Shown here piece after piece: positions 6,754 through 7,200 of a stretch of 7,200 bases of DNA (within the stretch, counting starts at the first letter, position 1; each line of letters opens with the position of its first letter). Where the stretch lies: the NCBI GenBank assembly GCA_026990725.1, contig JALXCX010000132.1, forward strand, positions 1-7,200, in the 5' to 3' direction. The DNA comes from Desulfobulbaceae bacterium. Its GTDB lineage: Bacteria; Desulfobacterota; Desulfobulbia; Desulfobulbales; Desulfobulbaceae. Under the pieces are notes generated by a model. It was not told the origin of the DNA and did not search any database. It saw only the letters and a list, made by a program, of their open reading frames with translations. Both the position numbers and the translations under genes were made by a program.

Positions 6754-7200
6754 TTATCTGAAAATTTTGTTATACAGTTTTTTGTTTTTGGGGGCGGAAA
6801 AACTGGCAAAGCTCTCTCCAAACCGGGCACGTACCTGCTGGTGCTCATGGTAAAGATTCGTGAGCAGACCGCCGATGGATGCGCTTGTTTTTTTATTCTT
6901 CACAGTTCCGGGTTTCATAACGGATAATGTGTATTTCAGCATGTCCTGCTGTACTGACAGGTCATTGAAATCGCCCAGGTTGTTTTGAAGAATCTTCAGT
7001 TGTCTGATGAGTTTCTTCATTTCCTGCTCCGGAAATAAAGAGCTGAAAAACTCAAGCACATAACGCAGCTTTTTCCCCTGGATACGTAATTTATGCAATG
7101 CCTCATCCGGAGACTGGTCGGTAATGGCAGAGCCGTCATGTAACACCTTTTTAAACCGCTTGCTTATGATTGTTTTCGCCAATTGGTCAACAGGCGTCTG
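6754..7200 (-). CDS. CHAD-domain protein, C-terminal part (gene runs off the window edge)
   Basis: The reading frame is open to base 7200 with no stop, so 148 C-terminal residues are visible and the true start lies outside the window. The TTG at 7180-7182 is an internal codon rather than a credible start, because the frame continues upstream of it without a break. The visible part carries the typical second half of a CHAD domain: LHKLRIQGKKLRYVLEFF, then LKILQNNLGDFND, with conserved His, Arg and Lys residues spaced along predicted helices. CHAD domains are all-helical with a basic surface that binds polyphosphate, and CHAD proteins have been found on polyphosphate granules. No membrane segment is visible. 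The gene ends 12 nt before the ParA-like ATPase gene, so the two are probably co-transcribed. An N-terminal CYTH triphosphatase domain, common in such proteins, could lie outside the window. Family assignment is firm; the cellular role is inferred. Confidence 0.85.
   Translation of the reverse strand, partial: QTPVDQLAKTIISKRFKKVLHDGSAITDQSPDEALHKLRIQGKKLRYVLEFFSSLFPEQEMKKLIRQLKILQNNLGDFNDLSVQQDMLKYTLSVMKPGTVKNKKTSASIGGLLTNLYHEHQQVRARFGESFASFSAPKNKKLYNKIFR

Overview
All six genes I can support lie on the minus strand, so the window reads from high to low coordinates: CHAD protein (partial), ParA-like ATPase, a gap of about 585 nt, acyl carrier protein, beta-ketoacyl-ACP synthase, RpfF-type DSF synthase, and a membrane PAS-GGDEF-EAL protein. 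Base composition is moderate (mid-40s percent GC by eye). The protein families indicate a Gram-negative bacterium, most likely a proteobacterium or member of Desulfobacterota. I cannot place it more precisely from the sequence alone.

Region 1 (6754-7200 and 6004-6741) is a tight gene pair, 12 nt apart. The C-terminal half of a CHAD-domain protein is followed by a small ParA/MinD-type ATPase with a good ribosome binding site. CHAD proteins are known to bind polyphosphate and associate with polyphosphate granules, and ParA-type ATPases position cellular cargo. A role in granule positioning is an inference.

Region 2 (5419-6003) has no convincing gene. Its part next to the ACP gene carries a perfect TATAAT -10 box, two inverted repeats and a Shine-Dalgarno sequence. 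It looks like the promoter region of the following operon.

Region 3 (448-5418) is the centre of interest: ACP, KAS II-like synthase, RpfF-like enoyl-CoA hydratase/thioesterase and a bifunctional c-di-GMP enzyme, apparently one operon. RpfF makes cis-2-unsaturated fatty acid signals (DSF, BDSF) from 3-hydroxyacyl-ACP in Xanthomonas and Burkholderia, so a dedicated carrier and elongating enzyme beside it suggest tailored precursor supply. The last gene could sense the signal through its membrane or PAS domain and convert it into c-di-GMP turnover. Known DSF partners are RpfC/RpfG or the soluble RpfR. This arrangement, with its own ACP and KAS and a multi-pass membrane PAS-GGDEF-EAL protein, differs from both and is the best candidate here for an undescribed signalling system.

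Region 4 (1-447) lies downstream of the operon and contains no gene or clear terminator that I can support.
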